DNA of 64,000 nucleotides from Pelecanus crispus (taxonomy: Eukaryota > Chordata > Aves > Pelecaniformes > Pelecanidae): NCBI RefSeq assembly GCF_030463565.1, contig NC_134643.1, positions 168,290,491-168,354,490 on the forward strand, in the 5' to 3' direction. The position numbers and the translations under genes are program-made. The notes under the pieces were generated by a model. The model worked only from the letters and a program-made list of their open reading frames with translations, did no database searches and had not been told where the DNA came from. Positions 13,601-28,600 of the stretch are shown here, piece by piece. The stretch's first letter is position 1. Each line of letters opens with the position of its first letter.

Positions 13601-16600
13601 TCAGAGGAAAAAAAAAAAATACCACCTATTCTTGAAATCACTAGGCTAAAGTGATGGAAAGCCACCAAAAGTCACCACAGAAGTGACCTACGAGCTCCAG
13701 AGATTAAGTATAATCTGGAAAGGGGATCCCTAATGCAAACCAATTAGTTATTTAGCATTTACTTTTGCCCAGCTATAAAATTTTTGCTGTTATAATCACA
13801 TGCAGTTTCCATCCACCAGCTTTTGTCATACACTGCCAAGAAAAGAAACTCAAGCTTTTCCCATTCCCTTCACCCTCTTACTGAATAGATTCTGTGGCAG
13901 AAACCATATTGGAAGGAGTCTGGAGATGCGGGTAGCACATCTGAGATGATGAGCTGCACAGAAACCATTTGTGTGCAAAAAGACGGATTATACCATCTGT
14001 CCAGCTGAGCACAGAATATGAAGTAAACAGTCCAGACTGGGCAAGGGCAGTTATCTGCAGGACTGTCTAGGGACGTATGGCAATAACACCTTAAACTTAA
14101 CTGAATACGAATAAAAGGATAGGGTGTTATAAAAAAATGATCCAAAATACTGGACACTATCTGCAAGAATGAAAGATTAACAGCTCTGGATCCCCAGCTC
14201 CTCACACTTGGATGCTCCTGTACTTTTTATTTATTCTTAAGCTTGTAACCTTTTGTTTCCACTCTTGAAAATAAAAATCTAGCCCTAAGACCTAATGCAT
14301 ACATTCTTTGTTTGCATTGTAAACTTAACCTGAATGGAGGTTCAAGGTTAAAAAAAAAACTCCACCAAAGCAAGTTTAGAGAAGCACCTTCTTCTAGGAC
14401 AGAGAAATACAATAAAGACAGTAAACATAAGCAACTCTGATGGACCTGCGCTATGGCTTCTATTTAAGTAAACACAACGCTAGGACCAGCCGTCAACGGC
14501 TGGTCTGCCAAGAATGGTGTCTTCACTGCCAGTTCTTGGTTTCTGGAAAGGAGCTTCCTTTATCAGACTGAGACTAGAGCTGCTACTCTATCCAAAAAAA
14601 CAGACAACATAGATATTTCACAGCTTATCATGACCTGTATCATCACATTTTCTGTCTCAATTATAATGATTACAGCAAACAGTAAAATTACCTGAGTGAT
14701 AATTCATGGTCCCCCAGCTGATAATATATTCTGCTGATTTTATAGAAGGCTTCAGTGTTATCATTCTTTAATTTGGCAGCAGCTTTCAAGTCACTAATGG
14801 CTTTGCTTGGTTCCCCTTCTTTTATGTAACACTCAGCTCGAAGTTCCCGTAGCTCTGCATCCCAAACACAAACCTTGAGAAATCAAAATTAAAGCTTGGT
14901 TTTGGTCCATAACACTTCACTTCTTTTCCTCCCCAATAAAAGAAAAATCCCATTTAATTTCACTTTGCCAACTGTAATAGCATAAGGTTCAAGCTGCATG
15001 CAGAGTGCATGAAATTAGCATCTCTGCTTCCTGGTGGATGCTGTGATGCACCTGCCCAAAGAGAAAACAAAGGCCTGAAAAATTTGTAAATGATTCAATG
15101 AGCTCACGCAGGGAGATGAATTAAATCTACTGGCACTGCTTAAACTGGGACAGTCTGTTGAGCCTCCAGGGAAGGCTATCAGAATCATAAATTATTATAT
15201 CTTCCCACAAGAATAGGGGTAATGAGCAGCAAGGACCAAGCTGTCAGTTGTCCTCTAGAAAGAAGCCTGTGGGTAAGATTCAGCTATGCAAGATTTGACC
15301 TTAGTATCTGGATTTTAAAGATCTATGCAGAAGCAGCAATGTCACAGTGTGGCAAGAAAATTACTTAAAAGGAATTGCCTATCATACTTCGTTTTAAAGA
15401 ATTTATTCTGCATCTTATCATTTGTTTGTACACCATCATTTCAGAGAACGAGGCTTTTCTGCTTTTCCACATTCCCTCCCCATAAACAAACTCCCATACT
15501 ATGGCAGTTTCTTCACCAAAAGCTAGAATGTTGTAAATTCCAAGTCAACAGCATTAATTTGGATGTGAAGAGTCACAGCAGTTAACCGTCTTTTCATATA
15601 TATTTCTACATGAAAAACAAAATGCCCACATGATTATTTACACTTATACTATCATACTACCTATACTGATTAAGATTCAGCAAATACAGATATCCAAGGA
15701 ACAAGCTGAACATCCAAATAGCTATGTACATTTGTTACGTTTGATCTTTTGTTACTTCATTTTTTCAAGACAAAAATTACCTGCATACAGGCAACAAAAA
15801 ATCTAGATGGAAGAAACCTATGCCTCATATTTGGCAAAATTTCATTGGTTTGAGAACAACTTTTTTCCCAGCTTCCCCAAAAACACTGAACTGTGGAAAA
15901 ATGAGAAAGCATAATCAAGAAAGTTATCCACAACAGAAGTTCATCTGAAGTTGTATCTTTAACCCTAACTACAATCTATTACTTCAACTTTTTTGCAGCT
16001 AGCGCTCAGCATTCTCCAACTTCATTATGGCCTCATGGTGCTCAGCAAAACTGAGCCAATTACACCAAGTGTTTTCACATCAGTGAAGAAGTTATTAAAC
16101 AAAAATACACAGATGTCAGACAGGAGCTCTTACTTCCCTTTCACAGTACCATTTTACTTAACACTTACTGCCAAGATTTCATCAAGAAGAGAAATAGCGG
16201 CTTCGTAATCCTCTTGCTGGTAGGCAGATAATGCTTGTGAATGCAGGCGCTGTAGCTCATCAGATTTTGTCAGCTGAGTCTGGGCTTCTTTTTCCTCATT
16301 ATTACTGGGATTGGATTTGAGCTGCAAACATTAACAAAGAGACAGACTGAAATGCTTGTTCAAGGATCTCTTTTTGTTCCATTAATAATCATATAATGGA
16401 GAACTGACTAAAGCTGCAAATAAAGCAAAACTAGTTTTAAAAATCCACTGGAAATCTTTCCAACTCCAAACTTCAGAAAAAGATATTTTTACCTTCAATA
16501 AGAGTTGTCAGAAGTCAGAGAAATCTAACCCCACAACCCCCCACACACTTGATCATTTACCACTGGACACATCATACACAACAGTCACTATCATGTCTGT

Positions 16601-19600
16601 CCCCCCCCCACCCCCGAAATCATGGACCTCTCAATTGTAGCTTAGTTAATTCATCTCTCTGCAGACAGTTATTAAACACTGGATTCTCCGGCATCAGTAG
16701 AAAGTAAATCCACTTGGCATAATCATGTATCTCACTTTAAGCACTACACTTATTTATAAATTCATGACAAACAAACACAACATGTCACAGATAGTATTAC
16801 TGTAAAGCTGTGTTTCTTGTATTTTCCCCAGAAAGAGTGGCTACAGCAGCAAGTTAAGATAGGGAAAAGGCTCAACTGGGATCAGCTGGGAATTTATGCA
16901 CTTTGTTTCATATGTAGTTTTAAACAAGTCTAAAGTTTTGTCTACAAAGACTCTCATTTCTCAAACCCCTCTCTCTGAGCAAGTAGAAGGGGTTACACTG
17001 TACTTGCCCTCATTTGTTTAGGCAGCTTTTTATTTTCAAAGGAAATTAAAAAGCCCCAAAAAATCTCTCACAGGCAACTCTGCTACCACCCAGGAAGACA
17101 AATATGGGTCAGGAAGAGTGTCAGTCATTCCCTTGCAAAGCCAGGGAGTCATTTGTAAAATTAGTGTAGTTTGAATAAGGCACTGGCTTCACACTTGTTG
17201 CTTTTCAGAATGACTTCCAAAGTTTTAACAGGGACAGATCAGCAGGACTTGCTTTTTTTGTTTGTTTGTTTGCTTTAAAAATCAAAACTTGCAATACCTT
17301 GCATTTTATACACAGAATGTTGCCTAAAGTACTGAGTCCTCAAAGTCATCCAGTACCTTTTCTTTCCTTCTTTATCTCAAAGTGGCCCCTTCCCTTCTTC
17401 TCATCAGTAAGTTCTTCAACCACTCATATTTTGTGCTGAAGTCTCTAATGTAATTCAACATCAGCCCTCAGAACTCCTTTAACAAAATTTCCCCTGGTTC
17501 TAACACTTAAGTTTATGAAAGGAAAAAGCCTAAACGCAACACAAAAAGCATGCACAGGTCCCACCTCTTAGTTTCCTCATTTCAAGTCTTTTTGAACCTT
17601 ATGTAGTAGTTTAATTTTACTCTGGCAAAAATTAAGTTGTACTTAGACCTGAAAATTCTCCTTTATCCCCTACACTGTCTTTCAGCAAGAGGAGAGGAAT
17701 GTGATCAAAGAGTTTTCTTTGTGGGCTAATTCCTAATATACACCTCAAAAAGCTTTTCTTCTGGTTAAAACAGAAACTCTGTCTATAAACCCCTGATGCT
17801 GTGCATCCTTTTTCTCCCCCAAATCTGGAGCTTGTAGTAGAGGCAAATTTCTGCACCTGTAATTTTAAAAGTTCCAAGACTACAAAACTCTCTGAAGTTC
17901 TGAACTCTTTAGCTCCAGTTGACTTGCTTAATTTTCTCCCTCAATTTCTAAGCATCTTCCTCTCTTAAAAATTAAGAGGTTTTGCTACAGACAAACTTTA
18001 TGCTTCCATTCAAATTTATCTCACAATAACACCACACTCCTTAGACACACAGTATGTTTCTCATAGTTTATGTGGAGCAAAACAGCAGTGGAATATGAAA
18101 AACAATGTTACAATCATACATACAAGTCCAACAGTAATATAGACCATTTAAGTGAAACATCCTAGACAATTTTAGGTAGTACAAACTGTTCAGTTAAAGA
18201 AAGGGAAACTTTTCAAGCTATCATTCAAATTAAAGCCATCAAGTGTTAGTGTGCTACAGTATGATGAAAAGATACACTCAGAAGCTCTTAATACGTAATT
18301 ACTGTATTGCCGTGAGGTTTTAATCAGTAATGTTAACGAAAGCAAGAAGCAGCCTGTTCATGCAGCTCCCAGAGAAAAACTGGAAATGTGATGCAGTTTG
18401 ATACTCTCATTTTGGTTTGCTTGCCAATTTTTTTTTTTTCCCTGTTTTTCTACCCTGTGATCAGAGGACTGACACATCACTATCAATAACAAACCACATT
18501 TGAATTATTCCTCCTTTTCCTGTGGAGCAGTAAGCTTGGGGGTGACAAGTCAGAACAAACGCTTGCACTAAGTGGCTAGATTTCCAAGAAAGGAGCAAAG
18601 TATTAAAAACCCTTCAGCTGAATTTAATACAGGTCTAAGGCAAACCTAACACTCCTCTACCTGCTTCATCAATGGCCTCAAAGCACAGTCGGAAGCTATG
18701 CTCTGCTGAGGTCTGCTGGACAGGCACACTGCTACTGGTGAACGTGTTCTCAGCACAGTATCTTTTGCTGTCTTTGAGGTTTACTACATTTGGATTAGCA
18801 CACTAATTAGTTGCAGTTGAAGCTGCAGCAACAAGAGCTAGCCGTCTGTTACAGCAGCTTTCATTCACCACCACCATCCCCCCCCCCCCCCCCAACCTGC
18901 ACCTCATTCCTTTAGAGAAAACAAAGGCCAGTATACAGGAACAGCTTTGTTACTCTAATTTTCTATCACAGAGGTACTACTATAGGTGCTGCTTTATTTT
19001 ATAGCCTAGTCTCACTACTATAGGGGAGAAACACACCCTAGGGTAAGCAAAACCCCACTTTTTCCCCACCAAGTGAGCAACAAGGGGGAACAAAATCACC
19101 ATCATCCCCACTCAATTTATCAAGTCAAGCTTTAAAAGCATTTGCATGTCTATCTTTCTCCCCATTACCCTCAGTGAGGAAGCTGGCTTCTTTCAGAACT
19201 TTATCTCAAGGACTTGACTCAAAAACTTGCAACATTACCTTGCTGCACCCAGGACAGTGGGAAAAAGGTATTAATAGTTCACTTCATGAAACTCAGCATG
19301 GTTTTGGCATCTAGAAAGCGCTTAGATCATTTCTATTCAAAGTAGGCAGCCTTGGAATGGCTGCCTTGCATCTGCAGTCAAACATCAAGTATTTAAAAGT
19401 TTTCTGATGGGAAAAGCATTTTAACAAGCTAAACAATTCATGCTGGTTTTTAAGAAGGAATATAATCCCTTATCCAAACCTGCCATACTTCATATTTCAC
19501 AAGTCCGTCAATGTGACCTTTCTAACCATACACAGACATTACATCAGCCACACACAAGACTACATGAAAAATATAATGCAGCGCTACCTCAGAAAAACTG

Positions 19601-22600
19601 TTAATAAGGGGCCATCGATACAGCCAAACTGGTATATTAGCAGTGACAAGACACTGAAGCGAGACCATGGATCTACACAGGATCCATTTGCATCTTGTGT
19701 TGGATGCTGCCATCCTGAAGATGCCATGTGCCAGTCTGAATTAATTAATGTATTTCAATGTGTTGCACCTACATGTGTCTTACACTTATGCTTTCTAGAT
19801 CAGCAATATGCTTTTGATTTAACAAAGCTTTAGAACATCACGTGTTACCATGCTTAAAAAAAAGGATCCCCATTACAGGAGACGGAACTGGAAATCATGA
19901 ACATAATAGGCAGGAGGCACTTGCTACAAGTTTAGTAAGGACTTTTCACTTCATGATTTTTTTTCGTAAGTATAGGGAAGAATTACAAAAGCATGGCTAA
20001 GCTAATTCAATGGCTTACCACAGCCTGTCCTGCTTTCCAGCTACACAGTCCTAGATCTTCCTTTGCAATGGCCCATTAACAATACAGGAAAAGGTTGGGT
20101 ATTTAGCACAGGAATCCTAATGAAGAACAGTTACAGCCACCTTGCCAACAACTCAAAATCCATACTCTCAAAGAGTATAGTTTAAAGAGATACAGGCAAT
20201 TCACCTGTAGCATTTGAGTATCTTAGTATGTATTATACACAGACACTATCAACTTGAAAAACTCTTACATACTGTTGTTTAAAAAACAAACTATTGTTAA
20301 AAAACCCAAGTGTTCTTAGAGACGCTGTTTCTACGCCTTGCTTACAGCGGTCCAGTGCCACTAACATAGGCATACATCTACATTCTAACACTGCTTTCTT
20401 TTCCTGTTTTTCACACTGGTAAATACACAGACAATGAAAAGAAACTGATTAGGCTTGTGAAAGACATTCTGAGGGGAACTGAAGGAACGTCCATGGTTTG
20501 TGTTATCTAAGATCAAGACATCCATGCACTCAAGACAAGTGCACAAAGGAAAGCTCTGAACTGGCAGAACAATATATTAGATAACACAACTATGATGTTA
20601 GACAGATGGAAAAAAAGCAAGGGAGTATTTCAATACCTTTTATTCTTTACCCAGGAAGCTACAGATGACCACAGTACCACAGAGGAATGTATCTGGAAAC
20701 AATCTAATGTCATTTTGACCTGGTTAAGAGGGCTTCAAATACTCAAACCAAGCTTGCCTAGTAACTTACTCAGATCAGGTTAACTTACAGTGCCATAAGA
20801 TGGTCTCCTCCACCTACATCCAAAATAGTATCATTACACGTACCAAACAACCATGGGAAACTATTGTCCAGTGTACTGTGCAACAGTTGAGGTATTCTCT
20901 AGATTAGAAAACAAAAATTTGCAGATGTACAGTGCTCAGTCACTTGGTCTTGGCTGACATCTAGTGGAGCTGGGAGCAGCACCTTCAGTTTCCAGCTTTT
21001 AAGTGTTTATGCTTGCAAGAGAGACAGAATTGCATATTTAGGATGCCTCAATTTACAGTATTTATCACAACAAACTGCAACTGTGAACATTACAGTCAGT
21101 CTAAAAAATAAAATTAAGAGAATTTAAAAGAAATATGACAACTTGGTCCTTTCCACAATTTCCAATAGACTAGGCAGAAGTTCTGATCTATTTTTGTGCC
21201 TTCTACAGAATTCAGCAGCTCAAATGCTTGTCATTTTCTCTAAGACACAAGCAGGGCCACAGACAATATTACAAGGCATATACAAAGGGCTGCCAGGACT
21301 TGCATTGCTTTTGTCACCTTTTCAGAAGGCCTTCCATCAACCAAAGTATACTAATATTCCTTTTATTTTCACTAAAAATCACATGCTTAAACATAAAATA
21401 AATATTCCAGGGCTTTCATGGATTGAGGCCTTAGACATGAATGTTGATGTGCTCACAGATCTGTCCTGTTGACTTCTGTTATTCAGAAACTACTAACCAA
21501 ACAGAAGGAACTTCATCTTAAAGCATATGAACACTCAACCAAAGTTGGAGCAGAGAAATAAATACTATTCATATACTGTGAGCAATGTCTAAAGTCACCT
21601 AAGGACTTCTGCTTAATCCCCGTTCCATCCTGGGCACTCTGAACACAAGTATCAGACCCCTCTGCTGACACCTGTTCAAGCAGTTAATGACCTGCTACAC
21701 CACCTGGATGCTCAGAAGTCTATGGGGCCAGATGGGATCCACCCAAGAGTACTGAGGGAGCTGGCGGAGGAGCTCGCCAAGCCACTCTCCATCATCTATC
21801 AGCAGTCCTGGTTAACAGGGGAGGTCCCTGATGACTGGAGGCTTGCCAACGTGACGCCCATCTACAAGAAGGGCCGGAAGGAGGACCCGGGGAACTACAG
21901 GCCTGTCAGCCTGACCTCGGTGCCGGGGAAGATTATGGAGAGGTTCATTTTGAGCGAACTCCACAGGCAAGTACAGGTCAACCAGGGGATCAGACCCAGC
22001 CAGCATGGGTTCACGAAAGGCAGGTCCTGCTTGACCAACCTGATCTCCTTCTATGACCTGGTGACCCGCCTGGTAGATGATGGAAAGGCTGTGGATGTCA
22101 TCTACCTGGACTTTAGCAAAGCTTTTGACACCGTCTCGCATAATATCCTCCTCGGGAAGCTGGCAGCTCACGGCTTGGGCAGGCATACTCTTCGCTGGGT
22201 AAAGAACTGGTTGGGTGGCCGAGCCCAGAGAGTTGTGGTAAATGGTGTTAAGTCCAGTTGGCAGCCGGTCACGAGCGGTGTTCCCCAGGGCTCTGTTTTA
22301 GGGCCAGCTTTGTTCAATATCTTTATCAATGATCTGGATGAGGGGATCGAGTGTGCCCTCAGTAAGTTTGCAGATGACACCAAGTTGGGTGGGAGTGTCG
22401 ATCTGCTCGAGGGTAGGATGGCCCTGCAGAGGGACCTGGACAGGCTGGATCGATGGGCCATGGCCAACTGTATGAGGTTCAACAAGGCCAAGTGCCGGGT
22501 CCTGCACTTGGGTCACAACAACCCCATGCAACGCTACAGGCTTGGGGAGGAGTGGCTGGAAAGCTGCCTGGCCGAAAAGGATCTGGGGGTATTGGTAGAT

Positions 22601-25600
22601 AGCCGGCTGAACATGAGCCAGCAGTGTGCCCAGGTGGCCAAGAAGGCCAACAGCATCCTGGCTTGTATCAGGAATAGTGTGGCCAGCAGGAGCAGGGAGG
22701 TGATTGTCCCCCTGTACTCGGCGCTGGTGAGGCTGCACCTGGAATGCTGTGTTTGGTTTTGGGCCCCTCACTACAAGAAAGACATTGAGGTGCTGGAGCG
22801 TGTTCAGAAAAGGGCAACAAGGCTGGTGAAGGGTCTGGAGCACAGGCCTTATGAGGAGCGGCTGAGGGAACTGGGGTTGTTTAGCCTGGAGAAGAGGAGG
22901 CTGAGGGGAGACCTCATTGCTCTCTACAGCTACCTGAAAGGAGGTTGTAGCGAGGTGGGTGTTGGTCTCTTCTCCCAAGTAGTTAGTGATAGGATGAGAG
23001 GAAATGGGCTCAAGCTGTGCCAGGGGAGGTTTAGACTGGAAATTAGGAAAACGTTCTTTACGGAAAGGGTGGTCAAGCATTGGAAGAGGCTGCCCAGAGA
23101 GGTGGTGGAGTCACCATCCCTGGAAGTGTTCAAAAAACGGGTAGATGTGGCACTTCGGGATATGGTTTAGTCTAGTCTACCCTTGATTGGTTTAGGTGGG
23201 CTTGGTAGTGTAGGTTAATGGTTGGACTGGATGATCTTAAAGGTCTTTTCCAACCTAGACGATTCTATAAGTTTTATTACCCTCTAGGTCCTAAATTTCT
23301 AAACTGGTAGCTGAGTTGCAAAGGAAAAAGCTAAAGAGCTTCTAAAGATTAATGAGTTGTGATTCTGTATTTCTGTAGACAGAAAAAAAAAAAAAAAAAA
23401 AAAGGCCAATGTAAGGAACTTCATCAGCTTGGTGCATCTGTTGGCCAAAAGGAGAGGTTTCTAGAAATGTAGTATTGCTTAACAGCTTAACATGTCAAGG
23501 CCTATGTCTGAATCACACCTTTCAGCCAACAGGGAAGTACATGTGCAGGGGGAAGAGCACTCTAAAAATAAGGCATGAAGGCTGGGGTCTCAAGAGGCTC
23601 TGCTCCTGAAAGGAGCACTCCCATCCTTTCCAGTCAGGCATTCCCACTGCCTGCTCTCATACTGACACTGCCTTGTGAGAGAGCCAGTACTGATATGCCA
23701 CAGGTGGTAGAAACATCCAAACAGAGCAACTGCTCTGCTTAGCAATCATTTAACTTTAAAGAGGTTTAGGGTGCTTATGACATTTTTCCCACATACTATA
23801 AAACTGTGTAGAAAAAATTTAAGGGTATGACATTTTTCTTTCCACAAGTATACAGTGAAGGATAGTTTTGCTATTATATGTAAAGAATAGTTTCAGTGAT
23901 TCTTAAGCTCCACACAAAACTGCTGCTGTTATAAGCTGGGAAAGTTTACCTGTCACCCTCCCCTCCCTTTAGATGGGCTGAATTTTTCTTACTCTTTCCC
24001 TCCCTCAAAAATGACTGCATCTGCTAATCTGCTGAGATCCCTTTCAAGGAGCATGGTGCCAAGAGAGAGTGGAGAAAACAGCATTTTTCAGACTGTTCAT
24101 TACTTCAGCCACCTTGCAGTTCTGGTAGACACAGAAAGCAACACTGATGACACTGACTCTTAATGCAAGTGTCATACAGCAAACTACGAGCCATCTCACT
24201 CCTACAAGTCTGTCCTTGAGCGGTCCAAGTAAAATTACTCTCATTAGTTTCCACACCCTGACCTGGTTTCTCCAACTCAAAAGTGGGGAATATTTTAAAA
24301 TCTGATCTACTCCCTTGAAGTCAACACCTGACCCAAACAAACAATCCCTTGTGTGAAGTCACACAAGAGATAACAACACCTCTACTATCATTCAAGGGCA
24401 TACAATCTACTTCAAAGGCTGGCTTTACCAGAAAAGAGCCCATCTCATCTGCACAACTATTTCCTCGGGAAAAAAAACTTAACACTGAAGGTAAAAACTC
24501 TCATATTTAACATCCCACAATTAATTTCTGTAAGCATATGACATCCTCAGGACCACCTATTCTAGATAATGTCCTGAAACGCTACGCAATAAAGAAAGTG
24601 AATTATTTTTCTTCAAATTAAGACTTCCCTTTCAGTGAAGAGTGATGAATGGGGTGGAGATTTGTTTTTATTTTTTTTTTTAATACAGCATTTCCATCCC
24701 ATCTTTTCAAGATACTCAGCTTCTGCAGACTCAAACATATGACTGCATGCCTACTGACTTACAGTGACTGCAGATTTAAAGCCTCGGCACTACTAATGCA
24801 GGATGGCCAACGTTTTTCCCCAATTTATGTCCAGATTTGGACAACAAAGTTTGTTGATGTGCTACAGGCTTACCCAGAGTGAGAGCATTCTAGTCAGCTG
24901 ATATCCAGCCAAAGTGAGAGGCTAGAGGGCTGTTCATATCCTGAACTACATTTACTCACCTAAAGAGCAGAATCATAGATTACATGCTCTGTTCACATGT
25001 AAAACATGCAATTTTAGGTATCCAAGTCCATGTCTAAATTTTAGCCTAAAAAGCTACTGAGATCCCACTGGCATTTCTTTGGGCCATATCAGCCCCAGTA
25101 GTAGAAGCAACTTTCATTTCAAGGTACAACTTATTCCTTCTGACTCCTGACAACTCACAATATGAGTCAAAGCTTCCTAGTGGCTACTATTTACCTTTCC
25201 CCTGTCGCTTTTGGTAGCAAAGATAGAGTCTGGATGTACAAGTCTTGAAATCATTTGAAAAGACATCCAATCCCTAACAGCCTTCCTCTTTCTCTCCCCT
25301 CCTCTCACATGCACAAAAACCCCAAAGAAACACGAAATGTTAATAAGTTTCACAGTATTGTGACTCTGACTTCCTCTCATCTTGAGATTAAATGCAATTT
25401 CATACTTAGATGCATACATACTGCCAGAGTAAACTAGGTATTTTAGACACACAGAGAACTAGTAGAATAATCAGATTGACTATCTGAAAGATTTAGAAGA
25501 AAATAAGGGAAATATCTCAAATACATAGTTATTCTACTTGAGTCACAGTATGTAGGACAGCTTAATCCCCTCCCCCGTATGAATAAAATAACCTATTACA

Positions 25601-28600
25601 AAGGATTACTTTAATATTGGCTTATTTTGCTTGAAGATACTATATTTAACAGAAAATTGTGCTCTTCAAAAGAGACTGCTTGCCATATTCTTTAAGTACG
25701 TAGGCAATATTATCCACAGAATCAAGGAAACCAGAAGCAAGATTTAGGACCAATATGGTATCTTTGTATGTCACCTTCTGAGAAGAAACTCTTTTCTACT
25801 TCAGATTTAAAACTTGACTGAACACTGAAACTACCTGACCGACCAAAGGCAGCAATCTAAATTTTTGCACCTGGTTTGGAAAAAAGGCAAGCTACTTGAC
25901 AGTTGACTGAAGAGGCATTTCCATATGTAGTATGAAGCAATACTCCATGAAACAGTAACTGCAAAGAGATGCATACACAAACTCAGAATCAACACTAATA
26001 TAATTGCTATTGCAGCAACTATGTCCTCAGTTGATCAGAGCTGAGTGACCACCCCCATGTCGATAAAAAACAGCCTCAGGAGCACTGCGAACAGAGCAGG
26101 CAAACAGAGCGTGATGCGTCAGCCAGGGCATGGCACGGCAGTTTGTGCGGCAGGGTGTGCAGGAAGGGTGTAGTCACCCTTCCAGTTCAAGAGATGAGTT
26201 CAATTGGTGGTCATCACCCTCTCAGAAGGAGCTTAGCTATGGTATCCACCCAGGGGAAAGCCATATCCTCTGCACTCACCAGAATGGATGTGGCAACCCA
26301 GACAAAGCTCCCACAAAAACATGCAGACACCCAGGTCTCAGGCTGCAAGGAGCGCAGAGCCTTTCACAGGTAACAGATGGCAGTAGTGAGAACAGCTGTG
26401 TGAGGTGTGACCAGATGGACGATCTGCCTAGCCTGGTGGCAGAGCTGTAAGAGGAAATAGAAAGGTTGAAGAGCATCAGGGAGTCTGAGAAAGAGACAGA
26501 CTGGTGGAACCATGCTCTGCCCTCCCCAAGACAGAAACAGCCACCAGAAAAATACCAAGATTAAGGGTATCCTGCCCCTGCCAGGCTGAAGGCAGTAGCT
26601 TAAAGAAAAGGAGTGAACAGAGGCAAGTCCACACTCGTGGTGGCAGGCGAACTCCTTCCTTACCCACCTTGCCTCCCCAGGTGCCTCTGTACAATAGGTA
26701 TGAGGCTCTGGATGTGGAAGGGCAGTCAATGGATGATGTGGATGGTGATCCATCTACACCAGAGATGTTGCCAGGGTCAGAAAGGCCTACCCCTCATATC
26801 ACAGCCACCTCCACAAGAAAAAAAAGACAGGTTATAGTTGTAGGTGACTCCCTTCTGAGGGGAACAGAGGGTCCAATATGCCAGAAAAACCCTCCTCTTA
26901 AGGAAGCCTGCTGCCTCCCTGGGGCCCAGGTTAAGGACATTACTAGGAAGCTTCCTGGCTTGCTACAACCCTTGGACTATTACCCATTGCTGCTCTTCCA
27001 TGGGGGTGGCGATGAAGCCAAAACACATAGTCCAAGGGCGATCCAAAGAGAATTCAGGACCTTTGGACTGTTGGTAAGGCAATCTGGAGCACAGGTTATT
27101 TTTTCCTCTCTCCCTCCAGTTGCAGGCAGCGACACTGGAAGAAACAGGCCCATTCTATTAATACATGGCTCCATGGCTGGTGTCACTGCCCCAGTTTTGG
27201 TTTTTTTGATTATGGGATGGCCTACACAGCACCAGGCTTGCTGGCATCAGATAGGATTCACCTTTCTCAAAGGGGGAAGAGGGTCTTTGCTCACAAGCCA
27301 GCAGGGCTCATTGACAGAGCTTTAAACTAGACTTAAAGGGGAAGGGGGACAATATTAGGCTTGCCCATAACAAGCTGTGAGATGACACACCAAGATTAGA
27401 GGGACGGGGTGCTAGCGAGGGCCCTCAGCCTGTTGCTACAAGACATGCTGGCTACGCTACAGCACACTAAGTTTTATGGAGATGAGCCAGGGGCTCCTGA
27501 GGTAACAGGAGCCAACAGATACCTCAAAGGAATTAAGGTGTGTTCCTCTAAGAAGATGACACAGCCAACAGCCCAGCTGAAGTGCCTCTACACCAATGCA
27601 CACAGCACGGGCAACAAACAGGAGGAGTTGGAAAGCACTGTGTTGCTAGAAAGCTACGATCTAGTTGCCATTGCTGAAACTTGGTGGGACAAATCCCATG
27701 ACTGGAGTGCAGCTATCGATGGCTACAGGCTCTTCAGAAGGGACAAGCAAGGAAGGAAGGGTGGAGGCGTTGCCCTCTACATGAAGAAATGCATAGAGTG
27801 TGAAGAGCTGTCTCTGAAGAACAGCCATGAGCAGGTTGAAAGATTATGGGTAAGAATCAGAGACCGAGGCAACAAAGGGAACCTTGTGACTGGTGTCTAC
27901 TACAGGCTGCCTGATCAAGGGGAGCCTATTGATGAAGCCTTCTTACTCCAGCTACAGGCAGCATTGTGCTTGCAGGCTCCCGTCCTGCTGGGGGATTTCA
28001 ACCACCCTGACATCTGCTGGAAAAGTAGCATGGCAAGCGGTAGGCAATCCCGGAAACTCCTGGAATGCATAGACGACAACTTCCTAAGCCAGGTAATAGA
28101 CACACCTACCTGAGGGGATGCGCTACTGGACCTGTTGGTCACCAACACAGGTGAACTAATTGATGACATCAAGACTGGAGGCAGCCTGGGCTGCAGTGAT
28201 CATGCACTGGTGGAGTTCACAGTCCTGAGGGATATGGGTCAGGCAAAGAGTAAAGTCAGGACCCTGAATTTTAGGAAAGCAAAATTCCAGCTTTTCAAGG
28301 AGTTAGTCAATAGGACCTCCTGGGAAACTGGCCTCAAGGACAAGGGAGCAGAACAGAGCTGGCAGATCTTTAAGGACACTTTCCATAGAGCACAAGAGCT
28401 CTCGATGCCCAGGTGTAAGAAATTGGGAAAGGACGGCAAGGGACCAGCATGGATGAGTCAAGACCTGCTGGTCGAACTAAAGGGCAAGAAGGAAATGCAC
28501 AGGCAGTGGAAGCAGGGACAGGTATCCTGGGAAGAGTATAGGGACGCTGCCCAGTTGTGTAGGGATAGGGTGAGGAAGACCAAGGTGCAGCTGGAGCTGA

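Noticed and set aside
19513..19833. 106-codon plus-strand frame in intron 4
   Set aside because: No motif, no coding composition, and a partly overlapping opposite frame of similar quality.
22298..23080. 260-codon minus-strand frame inside the CR1 (and its twin at 52929-53711)
   Set aside because: It is the antisense shadow of CR1 ORF2; it recurs only because the two CR1 copies are nearly identical.
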